64,000 nt of DNA, taken from positions 19,760 to 83,759 of the forward strand of contig NZ_CALXKQ010000010.1 of NCBI RefSeq assembly GCF_944388875.1, read 5' to 3'. Source of the DNA: an uncultured Brachyspira sp. GTDB lineage: Bacteria; Spirochaetota; Brachyspiria; Brachyspirales; Brachyspiraceae. This document shows, one piece after another, positions 45,645 through 55,186 of the stretch (position 1 is its first letter; every line of letters starts with the position of its first letter). The position numbers and the translations under genes were made by a program. The notes below the pieces were generated by a model, which was not told the origin of the DNA, did no database searches, and saw only the letters and a list, made by a program, of their open reading frames with translations.

Positions 45645-46202
45645 TTAATTATTTTTAGCTCTCCAAGTTTCTTTCTCAAACTCTCCCTGTATAGGTACTA
45701 GAGATTCATCTAAATCTATTTTTAATACAGCATTAAAATTGTTAGTAGCCATCATCTGAGCAGCAAAACCTACTATAGTAACTATTTCAGAATCATTGAA
45801 ATGTTTTTTTAGATTGCTAATAAGTTCATCAGTTACACCGTTAGGGTCTTTTACCATCTGCATACCTAATTGTGATAATAATTGTTCTTTTTCATCAAGT
45901 TTAAGATTTTTTGGGTCATCGCCTATAGCTTTTAAATCTCTGATAAAAAATAAAGAGCAAAGCATACATCCGTTAGTAGTAGAAACAGAATGAGCAAGTA
46001 TCATAGCAGCTCTTTTTCCAACAACTTCTACTAATCTGTCAAAAGAAACATACCATCCCATAAATGCTTCATAGGTGGCATAGTCATTCAATAATGCTTT
46101 TTTCATATTTGTAACATTGCCGCTTTTTTTTAATTGATAATCGAAAGCCTCTTTTACTTTGCCTTGGGCTTCTTCATATTCCATAAATTTAACTCTAGCC
46201 AT
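45645..46202 (-). CDS. AhpD/carboxymuconolactone decarboxylase-like protein
   Basis: 185 residues. The all-helical AhpD fold is marked by AHSVSTTNGCMLCSLF, with the C-x2-C redox pair and an upstream His. AhpD-type proteins reduce peroxides or act as alkylhydroperoxidase partners, and some have only carboxymuconolactone-type activity. AAGGAG precedes the ATG and a terminator follows. It probably stands alone between the glycosyltransferase cassette and the radical SAM gene. Confidence 0.8.
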   Translation of the reverse strand: MARVKFMEYEEAQGKVKEAFDYQLKKSGNVTNMKKALLNDYATYEAFMGWYVSFDRLVEVVGKRAAMILAHSVSTTNGCMLCSLFFIRDLKAIGDDPKNLKLDEKEQLLSQLGMQMVKDPNGVTDELISNLKKHFNDSEIVTIVGFAAQMMATNNFNAVLKIDLDESLVPIQGEFEKETWRAKNN

Positions 46203-46255
46203 AAAAACTCCTTATTATATTTAATAGTTTGTTTAATTTTATAATAAAACAAAAA

Positions 46256-47713
46256 TTATGCAAAGTCTTTTAAATGTCCGCTTGATACTTTTTTAAATGC
46301 ACGCAAATAATATTTTATATCATCTAAATCCCTTATAGATAATACCTTATGAATTAAAAACTGAGGAGTAAAACTCAAATTATATAACTTTTGTACCCAA
46401 GCCTTTATTTTATCCTCACCTACATCTGTTTTCATAATGGCAGTACGCATATCATAATCTTCCCAATTTTCTGTAGTAAGCCAATTTTCTCTTTTGCATT
46501 GATTAAATAATTCTGTTCCGGGATATGGTATTATAATCGTAGCCTGCATGGTTTTAGCATAACCTTTAAGAAGAAGTTTTTTAGTAAGTTCATAAGTTTT
46601 TTCAATATCTTCTTCTGTTTCCCAAGGATATCCAAGCATTACTGTTATATGCGGAGAAAGTCCTGCATCTGATGCTGCCTTACAAGATGGGAATATCTCT
46701 TCTACTTTATTTCCTTTTTTAAGCATGTCCAATGTATTCTGACTTGCTGATTCCAAACCAAACAATAAAAATCTAAATCCAGCCTTTTTCATAAGCCTGT
46801 ATTCATCTTCATTGCAAGCACCAAAACGCATATTACAGTCTATATTAACTTTTTTATTAAGTTTTTTATCTATCATAAAATTGCAGAAATCATTAAGCCA
46901 TTTTTTCACAGGAAAACAACCAGTATCATCCATTATCTCTCTAATATTATATTTGTTATAAAGAAACTCCACTTCATCAGCAACATTTTCAGCAGTTCTA
47001 GCACGGAAGTTAGTATATATTCCAGTCCAAGAGCAGAAAGTACATCTATGATGCCAACAATCTCTTCCAGCCATTATATAGGTTCCTGGAATACGTTTAA
47101 AGTTTCCATTATCATAAGCGTATCTTTGCCACTGTGTTAAATCTCTGTCTATAAAAGGAAGACTTTTTAAATCATGTCTTAATTCAAAAAATCCTGTATT
47201 TTTTATATTATTATTTTCTCTGTAGTATATTCCCTTTTCTAATTGTGCTTTTCCATTTAAAAATTCTATTAAATTCAAAAGAAGAAAATCATAATCACCG
47301 CCCATTAATAAATAATCAACCTTGCAGTTATTCATAGTCTCTTCAGGCATAGCAGTAACATGATCTCCAGCAATAACCACTATCATATTTGGGTATTTAA
47401 CTTTTAAATCATCAACTATTTTCCAAGCCTTATATATAACAGGAGTCTTTACCTCGAAAAATAATAAGTCTGGAGTTTTTTCATCTAAATATTTATGCCA
47501 TTGTTCTGCTGTCATATTTCTAGCAATAGCATCAACAAAGTCTACATCATATCCTGCATTTTTTATCATGGTTGCAGCAGTAGCTGGTACTACAGGATAA
47601 ATATATGTGGGACTTTTGAACCATTGGAACTGTCTGTTTTGCGATAATAATGCTACTCCTCTGTCGCTTTCAAATGGAGGATATCCTATATATATTTTAT
47701 TTATTTTATTCAT
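46256..47713 (-). CDS. B12-binding domain radical SAM protein
   Basis: 485 residues. The N-terminal cobalamin-binding-like domain (about 5-160: YPPFESDRGVAL, VDFVDAIARN, GDHVTAMPEE) precedes a radical SAM barrel (about 205-400). Its cluster motif is CWHHRCTFC near residue 216, with four residues between the first two Cys, instead of the usual three. LLFGLESASQNTLDMLKKG and ITVMLGYPWETEEDIEKT are typical later blocks. Such enzymes modify lipids, antibiotics or hopanoids; the substrate cannot be told. No adjacent gene clarifies its role. Confidence 0.85.
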   Translation of the reverse strand: MNKINKIYIGYPPFESDRGVALLSQNRQFQWFKSPTYIYPVVPATAATMIKNAGYDVDFVDAIARNMTAEQWHKYLDEKTPDLLFFEVKTPVIYKAWKIVDDLKVKYPNMIVVIAGDHVTAMPEETMNNCKVDYLLMGGDYDFLLLNLIEFLNGKAQLEKGIYYRENNNIKNTGFFELRHDLKSLPFIDRDLTQWQRYAYDNGNFKRIPGTYIMAGRDCWHHRCTFCSWTGIYTNFRARTAENVADEVEFLYNKYNIREIMDDTGCFPVKKWLNDFCNFMIDKKLNKKVNIDCNMRFGACNEDEYRLMKKAGFRFLLFGLESASQNTLDMLKKGNKVEEIFPSCKAASDAGLSPHITVMLGYPWETEEDIEKTYELTKKLLLKGYAKTMQATIIIPYPGTELFNQCKRENWLTTENWEDYDMRTAIMKTDVGEDKIKAWVQKLYNLSFTPQFLIHKVLSIRDLDDIKYYLRAFKKVSSGHLKDFA

Positions 47714-47808
47714 AAATTAATTTGCCTTTAAAATAATAAATTATTATGTTTACAATTATACTTTAATTAATAAAAATGTAAATAAGATATATTTTTAATA
47801 TAAAAAAT

Positions 47809-47834
47809 AAGAGACAGCTTTTATGCTGCCTCTT
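47809..47834 (-). terminator. Terminator after the DAACS transporter gene
   Basis: AAGAGACAGC (47809-47818) pairs with GCTGCCTCTT (47825-47834) with one G-U. On the minus strand it is followed by a T-rich run. Confidence 0.7.
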
Positions 47835-47857
47835 TTATTATTAAACAAGAATCTATT

Positions 47858-49036
47858 TTAGGCTGTTTTTTTTATATTTTTCTGATAATACCAATCAACA
47901 AATACAGCAATAGCATTATCTCCAGAAACATTAGCAGCTGTACCAAATGAATCCTGAGTTAAATATAATGCTATCATCAAACCCTGTAATTCTTCTCCTG
48001 TAATTCCAACCATATAAAGGAAAGGCAAAGCACTCATTATAGCACCGCCAGGAGCACCTGGAGCAGCTACCATAGCTATACCCAACATAAGTATAAATGG
48101 AAGTATAGAACCGTATGTAGGGTTTTGTCCCAATATTAATATAACTGCCGTAGAACAGCATGTAATAGTTATCATAGAGCCTGCCAAGTGTATAGTAGCA
48201 CAAAGAGGTATTACAAATTTTCTAATCTGTTCGGATACTCCGTTTCTCTCTGCAGCTATCAAACTAACAGGTATAGTTGCCGCACTGCTTTGAGTACCTA
48301 TAGCTGTAAAGTAAGGAGGTATTTGATTTTTGATAAGCATTAAAGGAGATTTCTTTCCTATAACACCAGAAATAATAAACAAAGCTGTTATATAAAGCAA
48401 ATGAAGTATTATAACAACAACAAATACTTTAGCAAATATCAATATAATATGCTGTATGCTTCCCGCATAAGCTAAATTAGCAAATGTACCTAAAATATGA
48501 AGAGGAAGTATAGGAATAATGATATTTTTTAATATAGTTTGTATAACCTCTTCAGAATCTTTTACTATAGAAAATAATTCTGCCCCTTGTCCTTTAGGTC
48601 TTAATAGAGTAATTCCGATACCTAATATAAAGGCAAATATTACAGCTGATGTAACATCAAATAATGGTTTAAGCGGTATAGTAAAATAGCTTTCCAAACC
48701 TGATTCCAATTTTACATTGCTCAAAGTTGCCGCACCTAAAAGCGTAGGGAAAAGATTAGAAGCTACAAAAAATGCTATACTTCCAGCTATTAATGTGGAT
48801 GCATAAGATATAATAACTGTAATACCTATTAATTTAGGAGCACCTTCCGTTAGATTTGCAATACCATAACCTATAAATGTAACTACCATTAATGGTATAA
48901 TAAAGTTTAAAAATAAACTAAATATTGTACTTATAGTTACAAATATTCTCACTATAGGTGCTGGAAGAAACATACCAACTAGTATACCCAAAATTATACC
49001 TATTATAATTCTAGGTAAAAGACCTATTTTTTTCAT
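47858..49036 (-). CDS. Dicarboxylate/amino acid:cation symporter (DAACS family)
   Basis: 392 residues with eight membrane helices and two re-entrant loops. IGTQSSAATIPVSL (the serine-rich first hairpin), GSMITITCC, and LTQDSFGTAANVSGDNAIAV (the Asp and Asn substrate/sodium site) are the core of the glutamate/aspartate or serine/threonine symporters (GltP, SstT type). It imports an amino acid or dicarboxylate with sodium or protons. The GGAGAG site precedes the ATG. Exact substrate is not resolved. Confidence 0.9.
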   Translation of the reverse strand: MKKIGLLPRIIIGIILGILVGMFLPAPIVRIFVTISTIFSLFLNFIIPLMVVTFIGYGIANLTEGAPKLIGITVIISYASTLIAGSIAFFVASNLFPTLLGAATLSNVKLESGLESYFTIPLKPLFDVTSAVIFAFILGIGITLLRPKGQGAELFSIVKDSEEVIQTILKNIIIPILPLHILGTFANLAYAGSIQHIILIFAKVFVVVIILHLLYITALFIISGVIGKKSPLMLIKNQIPPYFTAIGTQSSAATIPVSLIAAERNGVSEQIRKFVIPLCATIHLAGSMITITCCSTAVILILGQNPTYGSILPFILMLGIAMVAAPGAPGGAIMSALPFLYMVGITGEELQGLMIALYLTQDSFGTAANVSGDNAIAVFVDWYYQKNIKKTA

Positions 49037-49214
49037 TTGTTCTCTCCGATTTTTTATTTTATATTTTTCTATGTATAGTATTATATAAATTTTTACTCAC
49101 TATTCAATATACAAAATAGAATTTATATATTTTTAATGTATACCCCATTGGTACATATCATAAAAAAATACATATTATACATTTGAAAAATTTATTATCA
49201 TCTAATAAGCATGC

Positions 49215-49250
49215 AAAATAGTTTGACAAATTAAACTATTTTTGTATAAT
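49215..49250 (+). promoter_or_regulatory. ispF promoter with an overlapping inverted repeat
   Basis: TTGACA (49223-49228), a 16-base spacer and TATAAT (49245-49250). A 10-bp inverted repeat (AAAATAGTTT at 49215-49224 and AAACTATTTT at 49233-49242) straddles the -35 box and most of the spacer, where a repressor would block polymerase. Confidence 0.65.
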
Positions 49251-49279
49251 TTAAGCATTAAAAAATAGGAAACTAAAAA

Positions 49280-49750
49280 ATGAGAATAGGTTATGGTTAC
49301 GATTCTCATGCATTCGCAGAAGATCGTAAACTAATATTGGCAGGAATTGAAATTCCTTATGAATTAGGGTTAAAAGGGCATTCAGATGCCGATGCTGTTA
49401 TACATGCTTTGATAGATTCTATACTAGGAGCATTGGCACTTGGGGATATAGGAAGTCATTTTCCTGATAATGATGATAAATATAAAGATATTTCTTCAAT
49501 GATTCTTTTAGAAAGAACTGTATCTATAATGAAAGATAAAAATTACAGCATTGGAAATATAGATATCACGATAATATTAGAAAAACCTAAATTGAGAAGT
49601 TATATAGATTTAATGCGTGAAAACCTATCAAAAGTTCTATCAACAAATATAGAAAATATATCAATAAAGGCTAAAACAAATGAAAAAATGGACGCTGTAG
49701 GAAGAGGAGAAGGCATAGCTGTTCATTGCGTATCTTTGTTAAAAAATTAA
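49280..49750 (+). CDS. ispF: 2-C-methyl-D-erythritol 2,4-cyclodiphosphate synthase
   Basis: 156 residues, normal length. GYGYDSHAF (zinc ligands Asp and His), LKGHSDADAVIHALIDSILGALALGDIG and SIKAKTNEKMDAVGRGEGI are diagnostic. It forms a trimer and makes the cyclic diphosphate in the MEP isoprenoid pathway. The synthase-like gene for a longer isoprenoid product follows 28 bases later, so the two likely form an operon. Confidence 0.95.
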   Translation: MRIGYGYDSHAFAEDRKLILAGIEIPYELGLKGHSDADAVIHALIDSILGALALGDIGSHFPDNDDKYKDISSMILLERTVSIMKDKNYSIGNIDITIILEKPKLRSYIDLMRENLSKVLSTNIENISIKAKTNEKMDAVGRGEGIAVHCVSLLKN

Positions 49751-49778
49751 AAAATTAAAGTGTTTAGGAAATAAAATT

Positions 49779-50762
49779 ATGGCTGCAGCAAAAATTAATA
49801 CAAAATATTTATTAGATTTAGTTTCAAGAAGCTTTGCTTTAACTATACCCTTGCTCGATAAAAATAAAAAAAATAAGGTTGAAGTTCAGTACCTGCTTGC
49901 TAGAATAATTGACACTATAGAAGATTCAACTCATAATATAGAAGATAAAGAAACATTGATAACTGGTTTTATAAATATATTAAAAACAGAAAATACTGAT
50001 AATTTAGAAAATTTTAAAAAGATAGTAATAGAACATACTATAAATGAAAATGATAAGGTATTAATAGAAAATGCTGATATTGTATTAAAATCTTTTTTTG
50101 CTTTCAAACAGGATATAAAAAATATATCAATCTCATATTTGAGGGAAATGGGATACGGCATGATATATTATCAGGATCATAGCATATCAACATTTGAGGA
50201 TTTGGATGATTATTGCTACTATGTTGCTGGCACAGTTGGAGTTTATTTAACAGAACTTATAAAGATATCTGATAATTTGGATTTAGATAAAGAAAAAGCT
50301 AAAAGTTTGGGAAGATTCCTTCAAAAAGTTAATATCATAAAAGATGCTAAAATGGATTATAAAGAAAAAAGAGTATTTTGGCCATTAACATTATTTGACA
50401 ATGAAAATCCTGCTCCATATTTTGAAGATGGGGCTTATATGGATAAATCTATGGAAATACTTGATAAAATGATAAAATCGGCAATGGATGAGTTTAAAAC
50501 ATCAATAGAATACATAATGACAATAGAAAAAAAGGCTGCAGGATATAGACATTTCTGTTTGGTTGCCATATTAATGGGTTATGAAACAATAAAACTTATG
50601 AAAAATAATTACAATATATTTATGGGAGAACCTATAAAAATACCTAGAAAAAATACTTTGGATATAGTTGCAAAAGTTAAGGCTGATTATTACACTAATA
50701 AAAAACTAGAAGATTTATTAGACAAAATATTCTCTAAAGAAGAAACTGAAACGGCAAAATAA
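49779..50762 (+). CDS. Squalene/phytoene synthase family protein
   Basis: 327 residues. SRSFALTIPLL, RIIDTIEDS (first Asp-rich motif, DTIED), YCYYVAGTVGVYLTEL and GRFLQKVNIIKDAKMD (second Asp-rich motif) follow the head-to-head prenyl synthase pattern; Lys replaces the usual Arg in NIxRD. Such enzymes condense two prenyl diphosphates into squalene, phytoene or dehydrosqualene. The product is unknown, and no desaturase, cyclase or other terpenoid gene is nearby. AGGAAA precedes the ATG, and it follows ispF. Confidence 0.8.
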   Translation: MAAAKINTKYLLDLVSRSFALTIPLLDKNKKNKVEVQYLLARIIDTIEDSTHNIEDKETLITGFINILKTENTDNLENFKKIVIEHTINENDKVLIENADIVLKSFFAFKQDIKNISISYLREMGYGMIYYQDHSISTFEDLDDYCYYVAGTVGVYLTELIKISDNLDLDKEKAKSLGRFLQKVNIIKDAKMDYKEKRVFWPLTLFDNENPAPYFEDGAYMDKSMEILDKMIKSAMDEFKTSIEYIMTIEKKAAGYRHFCLVAILMGYETIKLMKNNYNIFMGEPIKIPRKNTLDIVAKVKADYYTNKKLEDLLDKIFSKEETETAK

Positions 50763-50869
50763 TTTATCTTATAATTTACTCACAATCTATTATTATAGTT
50801 TTTGTATTGATAAAAATGCAAATATATATTAAAATTATGTAAACTAAAAACTTTGGAGTTATCATAAAT

Positions 50870-52789
50870 ATGTTTGTTAAAAGATTCAGCATTATATTAT
50901 TAATTTTTATTTTTAGTGCAGTTAATATATTTGCCCAAACCCAAAATTCAGATGAAGGCTCTCCATATATAAAAAATGAAGAAGAAGCAAAAGCTGCATA
51001 TAGTTTAGCATTGTACTATAAAGAAAAAGCATTAGCATCTAAAACTATAACAGAAGAAACACTTAAAGATTTGGAAAGTTCAAAAGTTATACTTCAGGAA
51101 GTACTAAAATGTGTTCAAAATAAAGAAATATATATAACATTAGCTGAAACTCATGAAGCTTTAGGGGAATATTATGAAAGTTCAAGAATATATGATAAAT
51201 TGGTTTTAGATAATCCTGAAGATGCTGAATTATTAATAAAAGCTGCTGAAAGAAATATATTTGTGATTAATGATATAAAAAAAGCTCAATACTATCTTCA
51301 AAATGCCTATGAATTAGACCCTTCAAATAATGATGCTCTAATACTATTAGGCTTTACCTACTATCAAAGTAAAGAACTTGAAAAAGCTATCTTTTATTTT
51401 TCTAAAGTAAATGAAAATGGAAGGGCTAGCAATAATTATATTCAATACTATAATTTTTATTACGGCATGAGCGAATTTTATTTAAGCAGATTTTCAAATG
51501 CAATTATAAGATTAAATAAGCTTCAAGATGTTCAATTATCTCCTACAGATAAATATACAGCAGCTTATGGTATAGTAAAAAGTTATCAGGCTTTGGAAAA
51601 ATATAATGAAGCATATTCAAACAGTCTTATAGTTGATGATTCATTATTTTTAAGTGCATATTTAAGCTTTATGTCAGATAAATATAATAAAGAACTATTT
51701 TCTGAAATAGATACAATGGACAGCAGAACACCTAAAATACTTACTATAATATTAGAAGCACAAAATAACGGATACAGCAATGCTTTAAATATGATAGAAG
51801 CAGATTTAGACAGAAGAGAAATAGATTTAGATATTATACAGGCATATTATAAAATGATAGATAAAATAGGAAATGAAGATAATAAAATGAATGCTGAAAT
51901 GGATATAATATCATTTTATTTAATGCTTAACAATATAGATGCTTTGCCTAGTCATATAGATAAATTAATAAGCTATGATAATACTGGAAAATTTAATAAT
52001 TTATATTTGCAGGCTGCCTTAGAGTTTAAAAATCAAAATAATTTTAAAGCCTCAAAAGAAATGATTAATAAATATCTGTCTTTAAAAAATAATAATATAA
52101 GAGAAAATGAATTAGTTTCATTAGTATTAACAGCAACAGAAATAGGAGAAAGTTCTTTAGCAATCAATGCTATAGACAAGTTTGAAAAAGAAAAATATTC
52201 ATATAGTTATTTAAGAGCCTACAGCTATTTATTTGATAATGATATCAATAACGCTAATAAATACCTGCAGGAAGATTTAGAGTACTTTAACAGCAATAAA
52301 TCTAATACTAATGAATACAGATTAAATATCCCTTATATAACTGCATTAGCTGCTAATAATACAAACTCAGCACTTATGTATGCCAATTATAAATATTCTC
52401 AGGATGAAACATCCGCACAAAACATGAATAGTTTGGCTTGGGCATTGGTTTCATTGGGAACAGACATAGACAGAGCAATAGAACTTTCGAAAAATGCTGT
52501 ACAATTAGAACCTAATTCCCCTCACTATATAGATACATTGGGTTTTGCTTATTATAAAAAAGGAGATTATGATAATGCTTTAAAAACATTATTAAAAGCT
52601 GTTTTATATGTTGATGAAAATTCAAAGGCAGAAATATATCATCATATAGCGGATGCTTATTATGCTAAAAATGACTATAAAAATGCTCTTAAATACTATA
52701 GAAAATCAATAAGTTCTATAAATAAAGAATTTGATTATGATGAAGAAGGTGTAAAAGATAAAATAGAAAGTTTAACTGAAGATAAATAA
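50870..52789 (+). CDS. Secreted TPR-repeat protein
   Basis: 639 residues with a signal peptide (1-20, ending NIFAQ). Tetratricopeptide repeats are clear at about 85-215 (YYESSRIYDKLVLDNPEDAE, LIKAAE) and again at the C-terminus (PHYIDTLGFAYYKKGDYDNALKTL, AEIYHHIADAYYAKNDYKNA). The middle is helical with degenerate repeats. It is probably a periplasmic scaffold, and the length and layout resemble lipoprotein-assembly or secretion accessory proteins. GGAG precedes the ATG. The LolA-like gene follows, likely in the same operon. Confidence 0.8.
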   Translation: MFVKRFSIILLIFIFSAVNIFAQTQNSDEGSPYIKNEEEAKAAYSLALYYKEKALASKTITEETLKDLESSKVILQEVLKCVQNKEIYITLAETHEALGEYYESSRIYDKLVLDNPEDAELLIKAAERNIFVINDIKKAQYYLQNAYELDPSNNDALILLGFTYYQSKELEKAIFYFSKVNENGRASNNYIQYYNFYYGMSEFYLSRFSNAIIRLNKLQDVQLSPTDKYTAAYGIVKSYQALEKYNEAYSNSLIVDDSLFLSAYLSFMSDKYNKELFSEIDTMDSRTPKILTIILEAQNNGYSNALNMIEADLDRREIDLDIIQAYYKMIDKIGNEDNKMNAEMDIISFYLMLNNIDALPSHIDKLISYDNTGKFNNLYLQAALEFKNQNNFKASKEMINKYLSLKNNNIRENELVSLVLTATEIGESSLAINAIDKFEKEKYSYSYLRAYSYLFDNDINNANKYLQEDLEYFNSNKSNTNEYRLNIPYITALAANNTNSALMYANYKYSQDETSAQNMNSLAWALVSLGTDIDRAIELSKNAVQLEPNSPHYIDTLGFAYYKKGDYDNALKTLLKAVLYVDENSKAEIYHHIADAYYAKNDYKNALKYYRKSISSINKEFDYDEEGVKDKIESLTEDK

Positions 52790-52834
52790 ATAGGTTTTTA
52801 ATATTATAGAATTTTTTTAAGAGGTTTGCATATA

Positions 52835-53548
52835 ATGAGATATTTAAAATATATTATATTAACTATACTGTTTACAAATTTAGTATTTGCCCAAAATGAA
52901 AAAGAAGTGATGAAAGAGGCTTTTAATAGATTCTCAAAATCTCCTTTTACAAGCATATATTCATCAGGAGGTGCTTTTTACAGCGGAGATGATTTGGATC
53001 AAATGCCTATGCTTGTTAATTATTATAAAAACAGTAATAACAAATACATGAATGTTGTTGATGGGCTTTTAGGAAGTTTAATAATGGATGCTAAAGTTAA
53101 TGATAATCAGCTTACTTTGGATCTTCCAGAATTAGAAGAACCTGTAAAAAGAAATTTTAATGAATTTTCTTTAGAGCCTCCAATTATGCGTTTTCCAAAA
53201 GTTTATGCTGATATATTAGATTATAAGTTTATAGATTTATCTAAAAAAATAGTAAGCAGCAATATAACATTAGGAAAAAACTGGCATACACTAAAAATTG
53301 GTTATGTTGACAGAGTTGATACAATAGTTTTCTCAGCATCTACTTATAGAGTAAGAAGTTTTTCTACAGCTTTTATGGATAATGTTATAAATATTGAATT
53401 AGGTGCTTATACTACAGTAAATAATATACCATATCCTCAAGAGTTTATAATGAAAAGCAAAACGGATAAAAGAGAATTACGATATAATATAACAAATGTT
53501 TCTGCTGGAGATAGTGCCAAACAAAATGCAAGAAAATTAGGTTGGTAA
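52835..53548 (+). CDS. Secreted LolA-like / outer-membrane lipoprotein-sorting-like protein
   Basis: 237 residues from the ATG at 52835; the frame also opens at TTG 52826. AAGAGGT lies upstream. A signal peptide (about 1-18, ending LVFAQ) precedes a beta-rich domain of the size and periodicity of the LolA/LppC half-barrel (NKYMNVVDGLLGSLIMDAKV, WHTLKIGYVDRVDTIVFSAS). The lipoprotein carrier function is only suggested. The stop overlaps the rsmG start by one base (TAATG). I am unsure of the family. Confidence 0.5.
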   Translation: MRYLKYIILTILFTNLVFAQNEKEVMKEAFNRFSKSPFTSIYSSGGAFYSGDDLDQMPMLVNYYKNSNNKYMNVVDGLLGSLIMDAKVNDNQLTLDLPELEEPVKRNFNEFSLEPPIMRFPKVYADILDYKFIDLSKKIVSSNITLGKNWHTLKIGYVDRVDTIVFSASTYRVRSFSTAFMDNVINIELGAYTTVNNIPYPQEFIMKSKTDKRELRYNITNVSAGDSAKQNARKLGW

Positions 53549-54180
53549 TGACGGATTACAATTCTATAATAGAATATATTTATAAAATAACAAATATTGA
53601 AATTAATGAAGAAAATAAGCATAAGCTCATAAAATATGCATCTCTTGCCATAGATTATAACAAAAAAGTAAATATAACTGGTGCTAAAAATGAAGAGAGT
53701 TTTTTTAATGATCATATAGCAGACAGTTTATACGCTTTGAATATATTTTATGATTATGACAATATAATAGATATAGGAACAGGTGCAGGGCTTCCATCAA
53801 TACCTCTTGCAGTTATTTACAGCAATAAAAAATTTACTCTATGCGAATCTAAAAATAAAAAAGTTGATTTTCTAAAAATTGCAAAGAAAGAGTTAGATTT
53901 AAACAATATAGAAATAAAATGCATAAATGCCTATGAAATAAAAGAGAAATATGATACTATAACTTCAAGGGCATTCTCCGATATTTCAACATTATTAAAA
54001 ATATTCTCAAAAATAAAAACTAAAAATGCAAGATTGATAGCCTATAAAGGTAAAATGGAAAAAATAGAAGAAGAGCTAAAAAATGCAAATATTTCAAAAA
54101 ATAAATACAATATAGAAATAAAAAAACTGAACTCAATAATGGATAAAGAACGTCATATAGTCATTATATATTCTAATTAA
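53548..54180 (+). CDS. rsmG: 16S rRNA (guanine527-N7)-methyltransferase
   Basis: 210 residues from the ATG at 53548, which overlaps the previous stop; the frame extends two codons further. NKKVNITGAKNEESFFNDHIADSL and DIGTGAGLPSIPLAV (the SAM-binding loop) are diagnostic of RsmG (GidB). It adds a methyl group to N7 of G527 in 16S rRNA. It is normally next to mnmG; here it follows an unrelated envelope gene. It overlaps the convergent flippase-like gene by 8 bases. Confidence 0.92.
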   Translation: MTDYNSIIEYIYKITNIEINEENKHKLIKYASLAIDYNKKVNITGAKNEESFFNDHIADSLYALNIFYDYDNIIDIGTGAGLPSIPLAVIYSNKKFTLCESKNKKVDFLKIAKKELDLNNIEIKCINAYEIKEKYDTITSRAFSDISTLLKIFSKIKTKNARLIAYKGKMEKIEEELKNANISKNKYNIEIKKLNSIMDKERHIVIIYSN

Positions 54181-55180
54181 TATCAGAACTGCTATCGCCA
54201 CTAGCAGCAGTTTTCAAATCTATTCCAAGCATAAACAAAAATATAAACCCTATAATAACTATAGGAACAATTCCCATAATATGATAAACCAAAGCATAAG
54301 GAGCAGCAATATTTCTCTCTACACCTATTAATGAAAGCCCGAATATTACAGCCCATTCAAAAGGTCCTATTCCAGAAGGGGCAGAAGGTACAGCAAATCC
54401 AAAGCCTCCTACTGCAAACATAAATAATGCTATCATAACAGATGCTTTAATATTAAATGCTGTCAATAAAAAACTTATGGTGAGAACCTGCCCTATTAAA
54501 TAAAGAAAAGTATAGAAAAATATTAAGAATATATGCTTAGGGTCATTCTTAAAACCTATGCCGTCTATAAAATTGCATGAAAACTCAATTAATTTTTCAC
54601 CTATATTTTTAGGAAGTATTCCAAAGATTTTATGAAAAAACTTATGAGCAAATTCTCTTTTCCATACTAAAAATATTAAAACTAAAAAACCAGCCATTGA
54701 AAAAACAAATAATGCTATAGCCGCGTATGTAACCGTTTTTGGTAAATTAGGTATAAATATAACAGAAAGTGTTAATATAACTCCTCCTGTTATAACATCA
54801 AATAATCTCTCTGTAACAACAGAAGCTATTAATGCTGATTTACTAACATTTTCTTTTACACCTAGAATATAAGCACGGGCAACTTCGCCAAGTTTAGCAG
54901 GCAATATATTATTTCCCATATAACCTATATATGTAGCCATAACTATAGTTCTTTTTTTTATAGGCTTCTTAAGAGGTATAAAACATTCCCATCTTAAGCC
55001 CCTTAAAGCTATTATTACAACACTTAGTACCAAGGAGATTAAAAAATATACAACATTAATATTCTTTACTATTTCTATAGATTCTTTTATATTAATGCCT
55101 CTAAAAGCAAAATATAAACAAATAACGCTTACTAAAATACCTATTATTATTTGTACAGCGGTTTTATGATTTTTATTCAT
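54173..55180 (-). CDS. LPG-synthase-type (UPF0104) integral membrane protein
   Basis: 335 residues with eight or so membrane helices. ALRGLRWECFIPL, NNILPAKLGEVARAYILG, TERLFDVITG and PSAPSGIGPFEWA are the conserved blocks of the lysylphosphatidylglycerol synthase transmembrane/flippase-like family. Stand-alone members lack the aminoacyl-transferase domain and may move lipid or glycolipid. The gene overlaps rsmG's end by 8 bases and starts 7 bases after the hypothetical gene upstream on its strand. Confidence 0.85.
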   Translation of the reverse strand: MNKNHKTAVQIIIGILVSVICLYFAFRGINIKESIEIVKNINVVYFLISLVLSVVIIALRGLRWECFIPLKKPIKKRTIVMATYIGYMGNNILPAKLGEVARAYILGVKENVSKSALIASVVTERLFDVITGGVILTLSVIFIPNLPKTVTYAAIALFVFSMAGFLVLIFLVWKREFAHKFFHKIFGILPKNIGEKLIEFSCNFIDGIGFKNDPKHIFLIFFYTFLYLIGQVLTISFLLTAFNIKASVMIALFMFAVGGFGFAVPSAPSGIGPFEWAVIFGLSLIGVERNIAAPYALVYHIMGIVPIVIIGFIFLFMLGIDLKTAASGDSSSDIN

Positions 55181-55186
55181 CTAAAT

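Noticed and set aside
47931..48203. 90-codon frame inside the DAACS transporter gene
   Set aside because: Same strand, shifted frame, tyrosine-rich translation typical of a shadow of a transporter; the DAACS motifs are in the other frame.
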